Under the pieces are notes generated by a model. That model searched no databases. It worked only from the letters and a program-made list of their open reading frames with translations, and was not told the DNA's origin. A stretch of DNA of 64,000 nt, taken from contig NW_026943605.1 of assembly GCF_024139115.2 (NCBI RefSeq), forward strand, positions 1 through 64,000, given 5' to 3'. The stretch's first letter is position 1, and the number at the start of each line of letters is the position of its first letter. Both the position numbers and the translations under genes were made by a program. The DNA comes from Armigeres subalbatus. Lineage: Eukaryota; Arthropoda; Insecta; Diptera; Culicidae. This document shows, one piece after another, positions 1 through 11,179 of the stretch.

Positions 1-299
1 ATTTCATAAAATTCGGTCGACAAAAACCCCCCTGCCAATAATAGAACAAAACCTGCCAAAGCCGTCTGTTCCCCTACATTTTATTTGAACATTAATCTAC
101 AAAACTCAACTTCTACGTCAGCCAAGGGCTATTAAATATACAATAAACTTTCAATTAAACATGAAAACACGGAGCCTGAACATTTATTATAAGTTTAGAC
201 ATTTACTTACAATATGACATAAAAAAATACAATCTTCTTAGCGAGCCGAATTGACCAAGTGTTTAAGGCAGTAAATTGCAACCTAGGAAAGTGACTGGT
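1..299. other. AT-rich sequence, no gene seen
   Basis: No open frame of note, no tandem structure and no recognisable element. Ordinary AT-rich intergenic or intronic sequence. Confidence 0.5.
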
Positions 300-1015
300 T
301 ACAAATTCCTCAAGAAGTTTTTTAAAAAATTCTTCTAAGGATTCCTTCTAGAATTCCTATACAAATTCTATTGGAAAATTCTTCCGAAACTCTTTTAGAA
401 ATTCCTTCGAAAAATCTTTCAAGAATCCCTGTAAGAATATCTGCAGAAATTTTTTTATGAAATCTATCCGAAATTTCTGTGAGAGAAATCTTTCCATAAT
501 TTTTTTACGAATTCCTTTGAAAACTGCTTTCAGTATTTTTGCCGAAATTGAAAAATTCCTTAATTTGTTTTAATGGATCGCCTAAGCAATTATTTCAAGA
601 TTTTATTAAACATTTTTTGCAATTCCTTACAAAAAATTCATCCAAAAATTTAGAAAAAAAATCTTGGAATTCCCTCGAAATTTCGTTTGGAAATTTCTTC
701 AGAATTGAAAATTCTTTCGGCCACTTTTTTTTTGAAAATTCGTTCGGCCACTCCTCCGGGAATTTCATTAGAAATTTCTTGAGACCTTCGGATATTCCTT
801 AAGGAAGTATTTTGGAAATATCTGCAGAAATTCTTTAAGGAATCAATCAAAAATTACTTCAAGAGATCCTTCGGAAATTTCATCTGCAAATACCTTTGAC
901 ATTGCCCCAAGAAGCCCTTCCAAAAATTCCTCTAGAATTTTCTTTTTCGTCCATTTATAAATTTACAGAAGAAATCTTCCAACAAAACTTCCGGAATAAT
1001 TCCTAGGAGAATTTC
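300..1015. repeat. Degenerate AATTCC-type tandem repeat
   Basis: The stretch is a drifting series of short blocks of the form 'aaattccttc', 'gaaattcttc' and 'agaattcc', spaced roughly 11-13 or 23-25 bases apart. The open frames here (for example 539-802 on the plus strand) translate to low-complexity F/N/S/K-rich peptides and are by-products of the repeat. The same style recurs at 1321-1570, 40741-41990, 42355-42660 and 47040-49740. Confidence 0.7.
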
Positions 1016-1320
1016 ATATGGTTTCACTGAAAGCAAAGGGAAGTTCCTGTCCATCCTCGCTTAGTGGTGGATGGGTCCATTGAAGTAAAGTTGCGTCCGC
1101 AACCGATGGTTGTGCGATGATGGAGGAGTCAAGTCATGGCCTACTGCTGGCTGATCAAATGCCATAATGTTTTCCGTTACGCGCGAGATTATTACATCTC
1201 TCAACTCAACGCACACTGCGAGGAAACTGCCTATTTTACGACATATATTTCACCCTTACAGTTCCGATTGAACTTCCGGATGAATCCATGATGGATTTAG
1301 AGGATTTCCAAAGTGCAATT
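1016..1320. other. Non-repetitive interval between repeat blocks
   Basis: This 300-base interval is more GC-rich and non-repetitive, between two blocks of degenerate AATTCC repeat. No long ORF, RNA gene or transposon motif is visible. It could be original host sequence or an old element. Confidence 0.4.
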
Positions 1321-1570
1321 TACTAACTTGTTCCTGAATGGAATTCCTGCAGTAAAAAAAATCTGAAGGATTTTCATAAAAAAGTATCAAAGAGAATCTT
1401 TGAGACATTTGGAAATGAAAACCTGAAAAAAAATTCGGAAAGTTTTTGCAAAGGAGTTTCAGAAGGAATTTTCACTGAAATTAACGGAAGAAATTCTAAT
1501 AGAATTTTCGGATACCTATTAGAATTTTCAAAGAAATTCATAGATAAAAAAAATCGAAGATAATCCAAAT
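1321..1570. repeat. Degenerate AATTCC-type tandem repeat, second block
   Basis: Repeated 'gaaattc', 'gaattttc' and 'ggaattcc' blocks at near-regular spacing continue the family seen at 300-1015. Confidence 0.6.
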
Positions 1571-2248
1571 TAGTTTAAAAAAAAATTTGGGCGTTTATAA
1601 TTGAATTTTAAGGACAATATTTGGTTTGGAGGGTCACGTGCCCCAGCTTAACTCCGCCAGTGAGTGTCCTCACGGTTACGAAAAAGGTACCTTTTCAACA
1701 GATGGAGAAAGTGGTAATAAAATTTTGCAATCATTCATCACCATCTTCATCGTCGTCCGCACCACCATCGTCATTCAGTTTCTGGCAACGAGCTTATTAT
1801 CCTCAGTCATCATAAATAAATCAAATCTCGGCTTGAACAAAAAAAAAACAACCATCATAAGAAACTATGCTTCCGCTGGTACTGACTAATGGAAACACTT
1901 TTCCGGAAGCATTCAAATCGTTTGTACTTTTATTGTTATTCCGCTGTCTGCTACTTTGCTTCGTCACTTCACAAACAGAAATTTGTAAATCTACTATTTT
2001 TGCTTGCTCTTTCTGTTGGTTAACACAAACTTGCCGACCGAGACGCAGTGGTGAAACTTCGAGCGGGGCAAATCAGTTAGTCTCAAATGACAAAACACTT
2101 TTTATGATTTATGCAGTGGTGAATAACATCGACTACGTATTATTTTAAATTTATTTTATGAAATGTTTTAAATGTTTTCAAAAAATTTAATTAATTAATT
2201 TATTTTTTTCTCAAATGAAAATTAGATAGATTCTTCTAAATGTGTTCT
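1571..2248. other. No gene recognised
   Basis: Short overlapping ORFs (60-93 codons) occur at 1621-2148 in different frames. Their peptides have no recognisable motif and the composition is AT-rich with homopolymer runs. I see no supported feature. Confidence 0.4.
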
Positions 2249-2335
2249 TTACTGACTATGGAGACGCATGGTACACAATTATCAATTGTTACATTGATAA
2301 TTGTATACCATGCGTCTCCATACTCATTCAGTAAG
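2249..2335. repeat. Foldback hairpin (MITE-like)
   Basis: A near-perfect inverted repeat. The left arm contains 'tggagacgcatggtacac' (2259-2276) and 'aattatcaa'; the right arm contains 'ttgataattgtataccatg' and 'cgtctcca'. They are separated by an 8-base loop near 2286-2293. Weaker pairing extends out to 'ttactga' (2249) and 'tcagtaa' (2335). It is most likely a tiny foldback MITE. A microRNA-like hairpin is formally possible from arm length, but there is no expression evidence. Confidence 0.75.
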
Positions 2336-3927
2336 TTGGTAACAACAAATTATTTCGGGTCGGCGGAATTTTTTGGGCCAACCAGATAGAACAAATGCCG
2401 CACCGTGCACGGTAGGCAGGCGGCCGTTCGTGAAATGAGCGAAGCAACCCATGTCGCACTTGCACCCGTCGTAATGCAGACACTCAAATTCTCCACACTA
2501 TATTTCAAGGCTCACCGGAGGTTTCCCGCCTAGATGATTTCCTCTGTCCAATGTCTGCATACCCCTCAAATGAAGCAAAAGTTATTTCAGGCTGTGGTCC
2601 TAAGTAGACTGCGTGGTTTCGTAGATACAGTTGCCGATGGCTGTGCTGCACGCCTGCCCTTGCCAGAGATTCCATTGTTGGCCGTCTGGTGGTGAAGGTT
2701 TGAGCATTGTGTTTGCGGTACCTACATTGCTATGCTGCACGGTGCACCGAAGAGCAGTACCAAATCGTGCTTTGCTTATAGCCACCGACCGGCCAGAAGC
2801 GGCTATGAAATCAGCTGGGACCAGGGAGGGTTAGTTGGCTGGCTGACTGCGCTACTGTTGCTGAGAGGTCACACACTGATTTATGTTGAAGCTCTGGTTG
2901 TAGCATATTTCGAGCAGCACAAGTCAAGTGTAAAGCTGTACTCCCGAACGATCTTTGTACTATTGTCGGCCAGTATTGTGTGCAGCATAATGCGAACTAT
3001 GCCAACTTTCGGTTTCTACGATTGGTTGATGGTGGTTTACGAACGTACATAGACCACAGAGAATGTACATCCAATGAAGAGTTGTTTCAACGCTACGTTT
3101 TCTTGTTTTTCCGCTTCAATTTATTCGTTTATTCGTATCGGTCAACTAATGCAATACACTGTTGAATTTTTAGTACCTCTTAATAATTGCAAATCGAAGC
3201 TATTCAGTAAAAACAAGTATGTTGATTATAGACAAAGTTCAAAGCATTCGGAATCAACGCATTTCATAAAAGCTCAAACACCTCGTGATCTACGACTGCG
3301 ATTCTCAATCGTTTTCTTGAGAGATACCCCTTCGAACTTATTCTGTCATTGAGGTATTTTTCCGCTGTAAATAAAGAATAAAGTTTTATTCCGTTCTAGG
3401 AATGGTTTTCAAAATAAAATTATAAGACATAACAATAAAACCCACTATTACATGACAACCTTTTGATGACCACTTTTAAAGTAAAATATGGCCAAGTGGC
3501 CCTCTCTAGATAACCACTTTAAACCTATTATAAGAGTACATATACAGAAATCCTATTTAAATCACTTACAAAAAAGGGAATTTGGCAAAGGCAGCTGTCA
3601 AATATGTTGCTAAAAAGAGAAACAAAACTTTGCTTAAAAATAATAACAAAGTAAATTGTTGATGAGGATGATTATAAAACAAGACTGTTATTTATAGTAT
3701 TGTTTTTAAACTCATTTCCATTCAAATGAGGTGCGCGTTCAATTTCATGGTGAGAGCTAGTAAAAAAATAAGATTGAACAGCACGTGCACGTGCACAAAA
3801 AAAATGTTTTACACGGTGGAATTATTTGTTAACCATGATAATCAGTGATTAATTTAATTTACTCAAAATGCTTCTCGATTTTCAATATGGCCATCACAAA
3901 TTTCGATAAGAGAAATGTTGCTATTGT
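2336..3927. other. No gene recognised; GC-richer then AT-rich
   Basis: 2340-3050 is relatively GC-rich and unique-looking; 3350-3900 is AT-rich. ORFs of 61-106 codons (2631-3352) lack recognisable domains and overlap on both strands. No splice-linked gene could be supported. Confidence 0.4.
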
Positions 3928-5365
3928 TGAAGCCTCTCCGAGCCTCTTGAAAGGAGGCTTCCGAGCTCTTTTGAAAGTAGGCTGCCGAGTCTCTTAAAAG
4001 GAGGTTTCTGAGCCTCTTGAAAGGAGGTTTCCGAGTCTCTTGAAAGGAGGCTTCCGAGCCTTTTGAATGGAGGCTTCCGAACCTCTTGAAAGGAGGCTTC
4101 CGAGCCTCTTGAAAGGAGGCTTCCGAGCCTCTTGAAGGAGGCCTCTTGAAAGGAGGCTTCCGAGCCTTTTGAATGGAGGCCTCCGAACCTCTTGAAAGGA
4201 GGCTTCCGAGCCTCTTGAAAGGAGGCTTCCGAGCCTCTTGAAAGGAGGCTTCCGAGCCTCTTGAAAGGAGGCTTCCGAGCTCTTTTGAAAGTAGGCTGCC
4301 GAGTCTCTTAAAAGGAGGTTTCTGAGCCTCTTGAAAGGAGGTTTCCGAGTCTCTTGAAAGGAGGCTTCCGAGCCTCTTGAATGGAGGCTTCCGAACCTCT
4401 TGAAAGGAGGCTTCCGAGCATCTTGAAAGGAAGCTTCTGAGCCTCTTGAAAGGAGGCTTCCGAGCCTCTTGAAAGGAGGCTTCCGAGCCTCTTGAAAGGA
4501 GGCTTCCGAGCCTCTTGAAAGGAGGCTTCCGAGCCTCTTGAAAGGAGGCTTCCGAGCCTTTTCAAAGGAGGCTTCCGAGCCTTTTGGAAGGAGGATTCCG
4601 AGTCTCCTGAAAGGAGGCTTCCGAGTATCTCGACAGGTGGCTTCCGAGCCTCTTGAAAAAAAGTTTCCGATTTTCTTCAAATGAGTCTTCCGATGCTATT
4701 GAAAGTGGCTTCCAAGCCTCTTGAAAGGAGGCTTTTGATCCTGTTGAAAGGAGGCTTCCGAGCCTCTTGAAAGAAGGTTCCCGAGCCTCTTGAAAGGAGG
4801 CTCTCGAGCCTGTTGAAAGGAGGCTTCCGATTCTGTTGAAAGGAGGCTTCCGATTCTGTTGAAAGGAGGCTTTCGGGCCTTTCCAAAGGCGGCTTCTAAC
4901 CATCTTGAAAGGAGGTTCCCGAGCCTCTTGAAAGGAGGCTTCCGAGCTTCTTGAAAGGAGGCTTCCGAGCCTCTTAAAAGGAGGCTTCCGAGCCTCTTGA
5001 AAGGAGGCTTCCGAGCCTCTTGAAAGGAGGCTTGAGGCCTCTTGAAAGGAGGCTTGAGGCCTCTTGAAAGGAGGCTTGGAGCCTCTTGAAAGGAGGCTTC
5101 CTGAGCCTCTTGAAAGGAGGCTTGAGGCCTCTTAAAGGAGGCATCTGAGCCTCTTGAAAGGAGGCTTCTGAGCCTCTTGAAAGGAGGCTTTCAGGCATCT
5201 TGAAAGGGGGGCTTCTGAGGCCTCTTGAAAGGAGGCTTCCTGAGCCTCTTGAAAGGAGGCTTCCTGAGCCTCTTGAAGGGAGGCTTTGAGGCCTCTTGAA
5301 AGGAGGCTTCCTGAGCCTCTTGAAAGGAGGCTTCCTGAGCCTCTTGAAAGGAGGCTTGAGGCCTC

Positions 5366-5990
5366 TTGAAGGAGGCTTCCCGAGCCTCTTGAAAGGAGGC
5401 TTCCCGAGCCTCTTGGAAGGAGGCTTCCCGAGCCTCTTGAAAGGAGGCTTCCCGAGCCTCTTGAAAGGAGGCTTCCCGAGCCTCTTGAAAGGAGGCTTCC
5501 CGAGCCTCTTGAAAGGAGGCTTCCCGAGCCTCTTGAAAGGAGGCTTCCCGAGCCTCTTGAAAGGAGGCTTCCCGAGCCTCTGGAAAGGAGGCTTCCCGAG
5601 CCTCTTGAAAGGACGCTTCCCGAGCCTCTTGAAAGGAGGCTTCCCGAGCCTCTTGAAAGGAGGCTTCCCGAGCCTCTTGAAAGGAGGCTTCCCGAGCCTC
5701 TTGAAAGGAGGCTCTGAGCCTCTTGAAAGGAGGCTTCCTGAGCCTGAAAGGAGGCCTGAGCCTCTTGAAAGGAGGCTTCCCGAGCCTCTTGAAAGGAGGC
5801 TTCCCGAGCCTCTTGAAAGGAGGCTTCCCGAGCCTCTTGAAAGGAGGCTTCCCGAGCCTCTTGAAAGGAGGCTTCCTGAGCCTCTTGAAAGGAGGCTTTG
5901 AGCTCTTGAAAGGAGGCTTCCTGAGCCTCTTGAAAGGAGGCTTGAGCCTCTTGAAAGGAGGCTGAGCCTCTTGGAAGGAGGCTTCTGAGG
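5366..5990. repeat. 24-bp register sub-block of the minisatellite
   Basis: Here the unit gains one base ('cttcccga' instead of 'cttccga'), so the period is 24 bp over most of 5366-5710 and again around 5770-5880. A 24-bp period stays in frame and encodes an 8-residue repeat (LKGGFPSL) in the plus-strand ORF 5296-5901. The units are very uniform, suggesting recent amplification of this variant. The block ends in units with variable short deletions. Confidence 0.9.
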
Positions 5991-6840
5991 CCTCTTGGAA
6001 GGAGGCTTCTGAGCCTCTTGGAAGGAGGCTTCTGAGCCTCTTGGAAGGAGGCTTGAGCCTCTTGGAGGAGGCTTCCAGGCCTCTTGGAAGGAGGCTTCCA
6101 GGCCTCTTGGAAGGAGGCTTCCTGAGGCCTCTTGGAAGGAGGCTTCCGAGCCTCTTGGAAGGAGGCTCGAGCCTCTTGGAAGGAGGCTTCCAGAGCCTCT
6201 TGGAAGGAGGCTGAGCCTCTTGGAAGGAGGCTTGAGCCTCTTGGAAGGAGGCTTCTGAGCCTCTTGGAAGGAGGCTTCCAGGCCTCTTGGAGGAGGCTCT
6301 GAGCCTCTTGGAAGGAGGCTTCCAGGCCTCTTGGAAGGAGGCTTGAGCCTCTTTGAAGGAGGCTCTGAGGCCTCTTGGAAGGAGGCTTCCGAGCCTCTTG
6401 GGAGGAGGCTTCTGAGCCTCTTGGGAGGAGGCCTGAGCCTCTTGGAAGGAGGCTTCCGAGCCTCTTGGAAGGAGGCTTCCGAGCCTCTTGGAAGGAGGCT
6501 TCCGAGCCTCTTGGAAGAAGGCTACCGAGCCTCTTGGAAGAAGGCTACCGAGCCTCTTGGAAGAAGGCTTCTGAGCCTATTGGAAGGAGGCTTCCGAGCC
6601 TCTTGGAAGGAGGCTTCCGAGCCTCTTGGAAGAAGGCTTCCGAGCCTCTTGGAAGGAGGCTTTCGAGCCTCTTGGAAGGAGGCTTCCGAGCCTCTTGGAA
6701 GGAGGCTTCCGAGCCTCTTGGAAGGAGGCTTCCGAGCCTCTTGGAAGGAGGCTTCCGAGCCTCTTGGAAGGAGGCTTCCGAGCCTCTTGGAAGGAGGCTT
6801 CCGAGGCTCTTGGAAGGAGGCTTCCGAGCATCTTGAAACC
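5990..6840. repeat. 'ttggaagg' variant block of the minisatellite
   Basis: Units carry 'cttggaaggaggc' instead of 'cttgaaaggaggc'. The first part has many units with small deletions; from about 6440 the period is regular at 23 bp. This is a separate local amplification inside the larger array. Confidence 0.85.
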
Positions 6841-8528
6841 GCTACCGAGCTTATTGAAAAACCGGCTTTCGACCATCTTGAAAGGAGGCTTCTTGAAAGA
6901 AGGCTTCCGAGGCTCTTGGAAGGAGGCTTCCCGAGCCTCTTGAAAGAGGCTTCCCGAGCCTCTTGAAAGGAGGCTTCCGACCCTCTTGAAAGAAGGCTTC
7001 CGAGGCTCTTGGAAAGAGGCTTCCGAGCTTCTTGGAAGGAGGCTTCCGAGCTTCTTGAAAGGATGCTTTCGAATCTCTTGAAAGGAGGCTACCGAGCCTA
7101 TTGAAAAGCGGCTTCCGACCATCTTGAAAGGAGGCTTCCAAGCTTTTTGACAGGAGGCTTCCGAGCCTCTTGAATGAAGACTTTCGAGCCTCTTGAAAGA
7201 AGGCTTCGGAGGCTCTTGGAAGGAGGCTTCCGAGCATCTTGAAAGGAGGCTTCCGAGCCTCTTGAAAGAAAGCTTCCGTGCCTCTTTAAAGGAGGCTACC
7301 GAGCTTATTGAAAAACCGGTTTCCGACCATCTTGAAAGGAGGCTTCTTGAAAGAAGGCTTCCGAGGCTCTTGGAAGTAGGCTTTCGAGCCTCTTGAAAGG
7401 AGGATTCCGAACCTCTTGAAAGGAGGCTTCAGAGCCTCTTGAAAAGTGGCTTCCGAGCCTCTTGAAAGGAGGCTTCCGAGCCTCTTGAAAGAAAGCTTCC
7501 GAGGCTCTTGGAAGTAGGCTTTCGAGCCTCTTGAAAGGAGGCTTCCGTGCCTCTTCAAAGGAGGCTTGCTAGCCTCTTGAAAGGAGGCTTCCAAGCCTCT
7601 TGAAAGGAGGCTTCCGAGCCTCTTGAAAGGAGGCTTCCGAACCTCTTGAAAGGAGGCTTCAGAGCCTCTTGAAAAGTGGCTTCCGAGCCTCTTGAAAGGA
7701 GGCTTCCGAGCCTCTTGAAAGGAGGCTTCCGTGCCTCTTCAAAGGAGGCTTGCTAGCCTCTTGAAAGGAGGCTTCCGAGCCTCTTGAAAGGAGGCTTCCA
7801 AGCCTCTTGAAAGGAGGCTTCCAAGCCTCTTGAAAGGAGGCTTCCAAGCCTCTTGAAAGGAGGCTTCCGAGCCTCTTGAAAGAAGGCTTCCGAGCCTCTT
7901 GAAAGAAGGCTTCCGAGCCTCTTGAAAGAAGGCTTCCGAGCCTCTTGAAAGAAGGCTTCCGAGCCTCTTGAAAGGTGACTTCCGAGCCTCTTGAAAGCTT
8001 CCAAGTCTCTTGAAAGGAGACTTCTAAGCCTCTTGAAAGGAGGCTTCCTAGCCTCTTGAAAAGAGGCTTCCAAGCCTCTTGAAAGGAGGCTTTCGAGCCT
8101 CTCGAAAGGAGGCTCCCGGGCCTCTTGAAAGAAGACTTCCGAACATCTGGAAAGAGGCTTCCGAGCCTCTTGAAAGTAGGCTTCCAAGTCTCTTGAAAGG
8201 AGGCTTCCCAGCCTCTTGAAAGGAGGCTTCCGAGCCTCTTTAAAGGAGGCTTCCGAGCCTCTTTAAAGGAGGCATCCGAGCCTCTTGAAAGGAGGCTTCC
8301 GAGCGTCTTGAAATGAGGCTTCCAAACCTCTTGACAGGAGGCTTCCAAGCCTTTTGAAAGGAAGCTTCCGAGACTCTTGAAAGTAGGATTCTGAGTATCT
8401 GAGTATCTGAGTAAAGGAGGCTTCTAAACATCTTGAAAGAAGACTTCCGAGCTTCTTGCAACGAAGCAACTGAGCTTTTCATAAAAAAAGGCCTACATGC
8501 ATCTCAAATAAAGGCTTCCGAACCTCTA

Positions 8529-8799
8529 GATTCTAGATTTTTGTCCAGAATAATATTTATAAGCATTTTGTTACGATCAGGTAGAACACATCGAAGATTT
8601 TTAAAACTTGTGCATCTAATGCATTGTCCCAATGATCGTTTGACCCATCACCCACTGTACTGCTTGGGGTGGACAGGATTCAAAAGTCATTGGTTTACCG
8701 AACGCCATGCATGTTATGTACAATACAAAGTATTAGAATAAAAACAATATCAAAACTTTATCAATAATTTTTTTTATAGGAATTGTAATACATCCACCA
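8529..8799. other. Unique-looking sequence after the array
   Basis: No gene seen. A 102-codon plus-strand ORF (8433-8741) begins inside the minisatellite and runs into this unique sequence with no recognisable motif. Confidence 0.4.
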
Positions 8800-8854
8800 T
8801 TACGCATTTCCGACCGAGGTACCCTCTGGAGCCAGGAAAGGTTGAGAACCGCTG
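8800..8854. mobile_element. hAT-type terminal inverted repeat fragment
   Basis: The sequence ending 'aaaggttgagaaccgctg' (8837-8854) matches, read on the minus strand, the start pattern CAG-C/T-GGTTCTCAACC known from the termini of hAT-family (Charlie/Buster-like) elements. No partner terminus was found upstream and no transposase ORF is present. It is therefore a solo end or a badly decayed non-autonomous copy. The next 8 bases, 'atctgcga', would be the target-site copy if this reading is right. Confidence 0.45.
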
Positions 8855-10084
8855 ATCTGCGATGTCCAATATTAGAATAGAATAAAATTCTTAAAATCGC
8901 CTAAGAAGAACGAAACATCTGTTTTGATGCGTTCGGAAATTTTAGCCAGTTTAAAAACTTTTAGTAAAGTTAGATTGTACATAATTTATACAAATAACTT
9001 TCTAGAGATGGAAATGACATTGGTCAAAGAGTCCAAATCAAATCAATTTCTCGAAATTGAAAGGCCATCAAGGCTAGTCCCTTATAATAAGAAAATTTGT
9101 GTGCAGTAAAAAGAGTAAAAAAACGTTCATATATCCTCCACCCCTAGCCATGAAAATTACAACACTTCGACTAACGGCCAGACAATCCAATTCTCGGAAA
9201 ACCCGAAACACCAGCCGCCACCGCAGAATATTCCGATTGGATTGCGATATCTCGAAACAGATCGGAACCGAAGACCCCTGCACTAAGGACAAGCTCCAAA
9301 AAGGAAGAACTACCTATACAGGATCCTCCTGTCAGACAGCGCCGGTTGACTGCTACCGATACCGACAGCAGCATTAACCGAGATATCTGGTCCGGGGGTT
9401 CTCGCTACCAATTAGTTTTAATTGGATTGGATTGCGCGACAAAGATAACCCCGCTTCCATCCATTTTCGTTCTCCACCGCCAACCGAAACCACCGACTCG
9501 CTGCAACGCTTCACCTAGCGCTTGATGAAGTGGTGAGATTGTTTTACCCCCGGTATGCATAGAGCAAAGGCAAATTAAGCTGATCCGGCTTAAGGTGTGA
9601 TAAGACGGGAGGGAAAACAAAAACCACCCGACAGCATCAAAAGACTTCGCTCCCTCCCGTCGTGTCGTCTCCGGTGAAATGAGCAAATAATTCGCTTTTG
9701 ATCTGATGATGACTAACTGACAATGAATGGAACCAGCTTGGTGGAGTGGGTTCGGGATACTCATCTACGGCAATCGAACGATGTAGGGAATCCCATGGAA
9801 ACGTATCTTTCATATCTAATCGGATACGAAGGCACAGTTTGAATCTGGGTTTGATGGTGGATTTGGTTCGGTGTCTTATACATCTGTTGATGCTAATTGG
9901 AAATTATCTTCACCTCGTTCTATATTGAAAACATCATGCTGTTGTTGTAACGTTTGCCTATGTTACTGTCTTAAATGGATCGGGTAGGCTGTCGTGCTGC
10001 AAGCGATGGTCGATTTCACAGCAGATAAGATATAATGAACTGTGACATGTGGCAAAGATTATCGACGACTACTACATTCAATTC
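8855..10084. other. Unique sequence, no gene recognised
   Basis: 8855-9100 is AT-rich. 9150-9780 is more GC-rich, non-repetitive and lacks transposon motifs; ORFs on both strands (9099-9377 plus, 9405-9764 minus) show no domain. This is one of the best candidates in the window for original host DNA such as regulatory sequence, but that is only inference. Confidence 0.4.
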
Positions 10085-10200
10085 TATTACGTTGTGATCT
10101 TTCCAGATACGTATTTCGACCTCAACTGTAAGGCCGTATCTGAAAAGATTGCAACGTGGCGGAATTAAATGGAATAGTACTAAACTTTAAACAAGTCCAC
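10085..10200 (-). repeat. Dispersed repeat arm shared with 16140-16387
   Basis: Contains 'atacgtatttcgacctcaac' and then 'ggaattaaatgga' and 'agtactaaac'. The same words occur in the foldback element at 16140-16387. This is a truncated, rearranged copy of that foldback family. Confidence 0.65.
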
Positions 10201-10573
10201 GCTTCATGCCCGTAAACTTGTAGAATCCGGGCTTTAAACAGAACAAATTTCATTCTGGTCCCTTCTCGCAGCAGCAATACGTCTTTTAACTTCACGATAC
10301 ACATCATTGTCACATGTCATAAGCGTTCCAATGTAAACAAGTTAATATTTAAAGTGTTTGGCCACTTTTCCTTTCATCTTTGATTCAGTTCAATAGCAAT
10401 GGTTAGAAATTGATTGAAATATATAAAGTTTATGTAATGTATCAGAATAGCCTTAATTAGGCATTGATTATTTTGAAAATTTGATAACCTAACTGTACCG
10501 AGAACCTAACCTAACATGTACACTAATATTTACAATAATAATTTGATAACCTAAATTGAAACTAGCGAAATAA
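10201..10573. other. AT-rich sequence, no gene seen
   Basis: No ORF or element motif is visible. A short local repeat of 'taacctaa' words occurs near 10485-10555. Confidence 0.4.
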
Positions 10574-11179
10574 TGGTCGCCTGGTCCGATTGTAAGCAAC
10601 GGACCCTAAACCTTTCCAGACTAACTTGTTCCGTCTGAGGACGTTGGTAACTCGAGTCAGTTGACCGACCGCATCGGAAGCAAACTGTTCCTCAAGCAAG
10701 ATGTTAAGATTTTCGGCAGACTCAAGGAACCGGTGATGAATTGCTTTTTCGCATAGCTTGGATAATCCTGATAGAAGGCTAATGGGACGATAGCTTTTGG
10801 GGGCGGAATGATCCTTCCCAGGCTTCCAGATGGGGATAACTTTGGCTGACTTCCAGGACGATGGATAGTAGCTGAGCCTGAGACACTGATTAAAGATCAG
10901 CGAGAGGTGGTCAAAGAACGGAGCACTCATGTGTTTGAGCTCGAGATTCCGGATGCTGTCGAAGCCTGGGGCCTTTATGTTTTTCGATGATTTGGTATAG
11001 GCCGTCAATTCGCCAGCTGAGATCTCCAACTCCAACGAGAAGTCGTTGGGAATAAGATGGATGTTGTTCGCATGCTCATTAACGGCTGCTTCGTGTGGAC
11101 TGACGATGTTCTGTCCAAGATTGTGTGAGCTGACGAAGTGACGACCTATTTCAGAAACCTTCTCTGCAGGAGTTATCAA
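10562..11179 (-). pseudogene. Jockey-like reverse transcriptase, N-terminal part
   Basis: The 205-codon frame contains 'SSKNIKAPGFDSIRNLELK', 'WKSAKVIPIWKPGKD', 'SYRPISLLSGLSKLCEKAI' and 'LLEEQF', the standard fingers motifs of non-LTR (RVT_1) reverse transcriptases. The next expected block, with the first catalytic aspartate ('...DxxKAFD'), and the later 'YADD' are missing because the element ends near 10590. The last 20 or so residues of the ORF are flanking sequence. The frame opens at 11179, downstream of further linker sequence that is shifted and broken by stops near 11260. Confidence 0.85.

Larger units (their letters stand above)
3928..8528. repeat. 4.6-kb minisatellite, 23-bp unit (24-bp sub-block)
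   Basis: Tandem copies of a 23-base unit close to 'gcctcttgaaaggaggctt' plus 'ccga', roughly 200 copies from length divided by period. Each unit has an internal dyad, GCCTC...GAGGC, around a 'ttgaaag' centre. Because 23 is not a multiple of 3, the array reads as a 23-residue repeat through all three frames on either strand, giving long but spurious ORFs (for example 3994-4680 minus). Higher-order repeats are visible: the 'gagctcttttgaaagtag' segment at about 3963 recurs near 4277, and the 'gcttattgaaaaaccgg' variant near 6848 recurs near 7302. Confidence 0.95.

Noticed and set aside
2631..3352. Host gene exons in overlapping ORFs
   Set aside because: No domains, no consistent frame and no convincing splice structure.
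3994..8482. Many long ORFs on both strands (up to 229 codons) with KRLGSLLSRGSEASFQ-like repeats
   Set aside because: They are translations of a 23/24-bp tandem repeat in successive frames and occur on both strands at once; no start context, splice or non-repeat domain supports a protein.
3928..8528. CRISPR-like array of short direct repeats
   Set aside because: Units are adjacent with no unique spacers, and the surrounding sequence is a eukaryotic transposon landscape.
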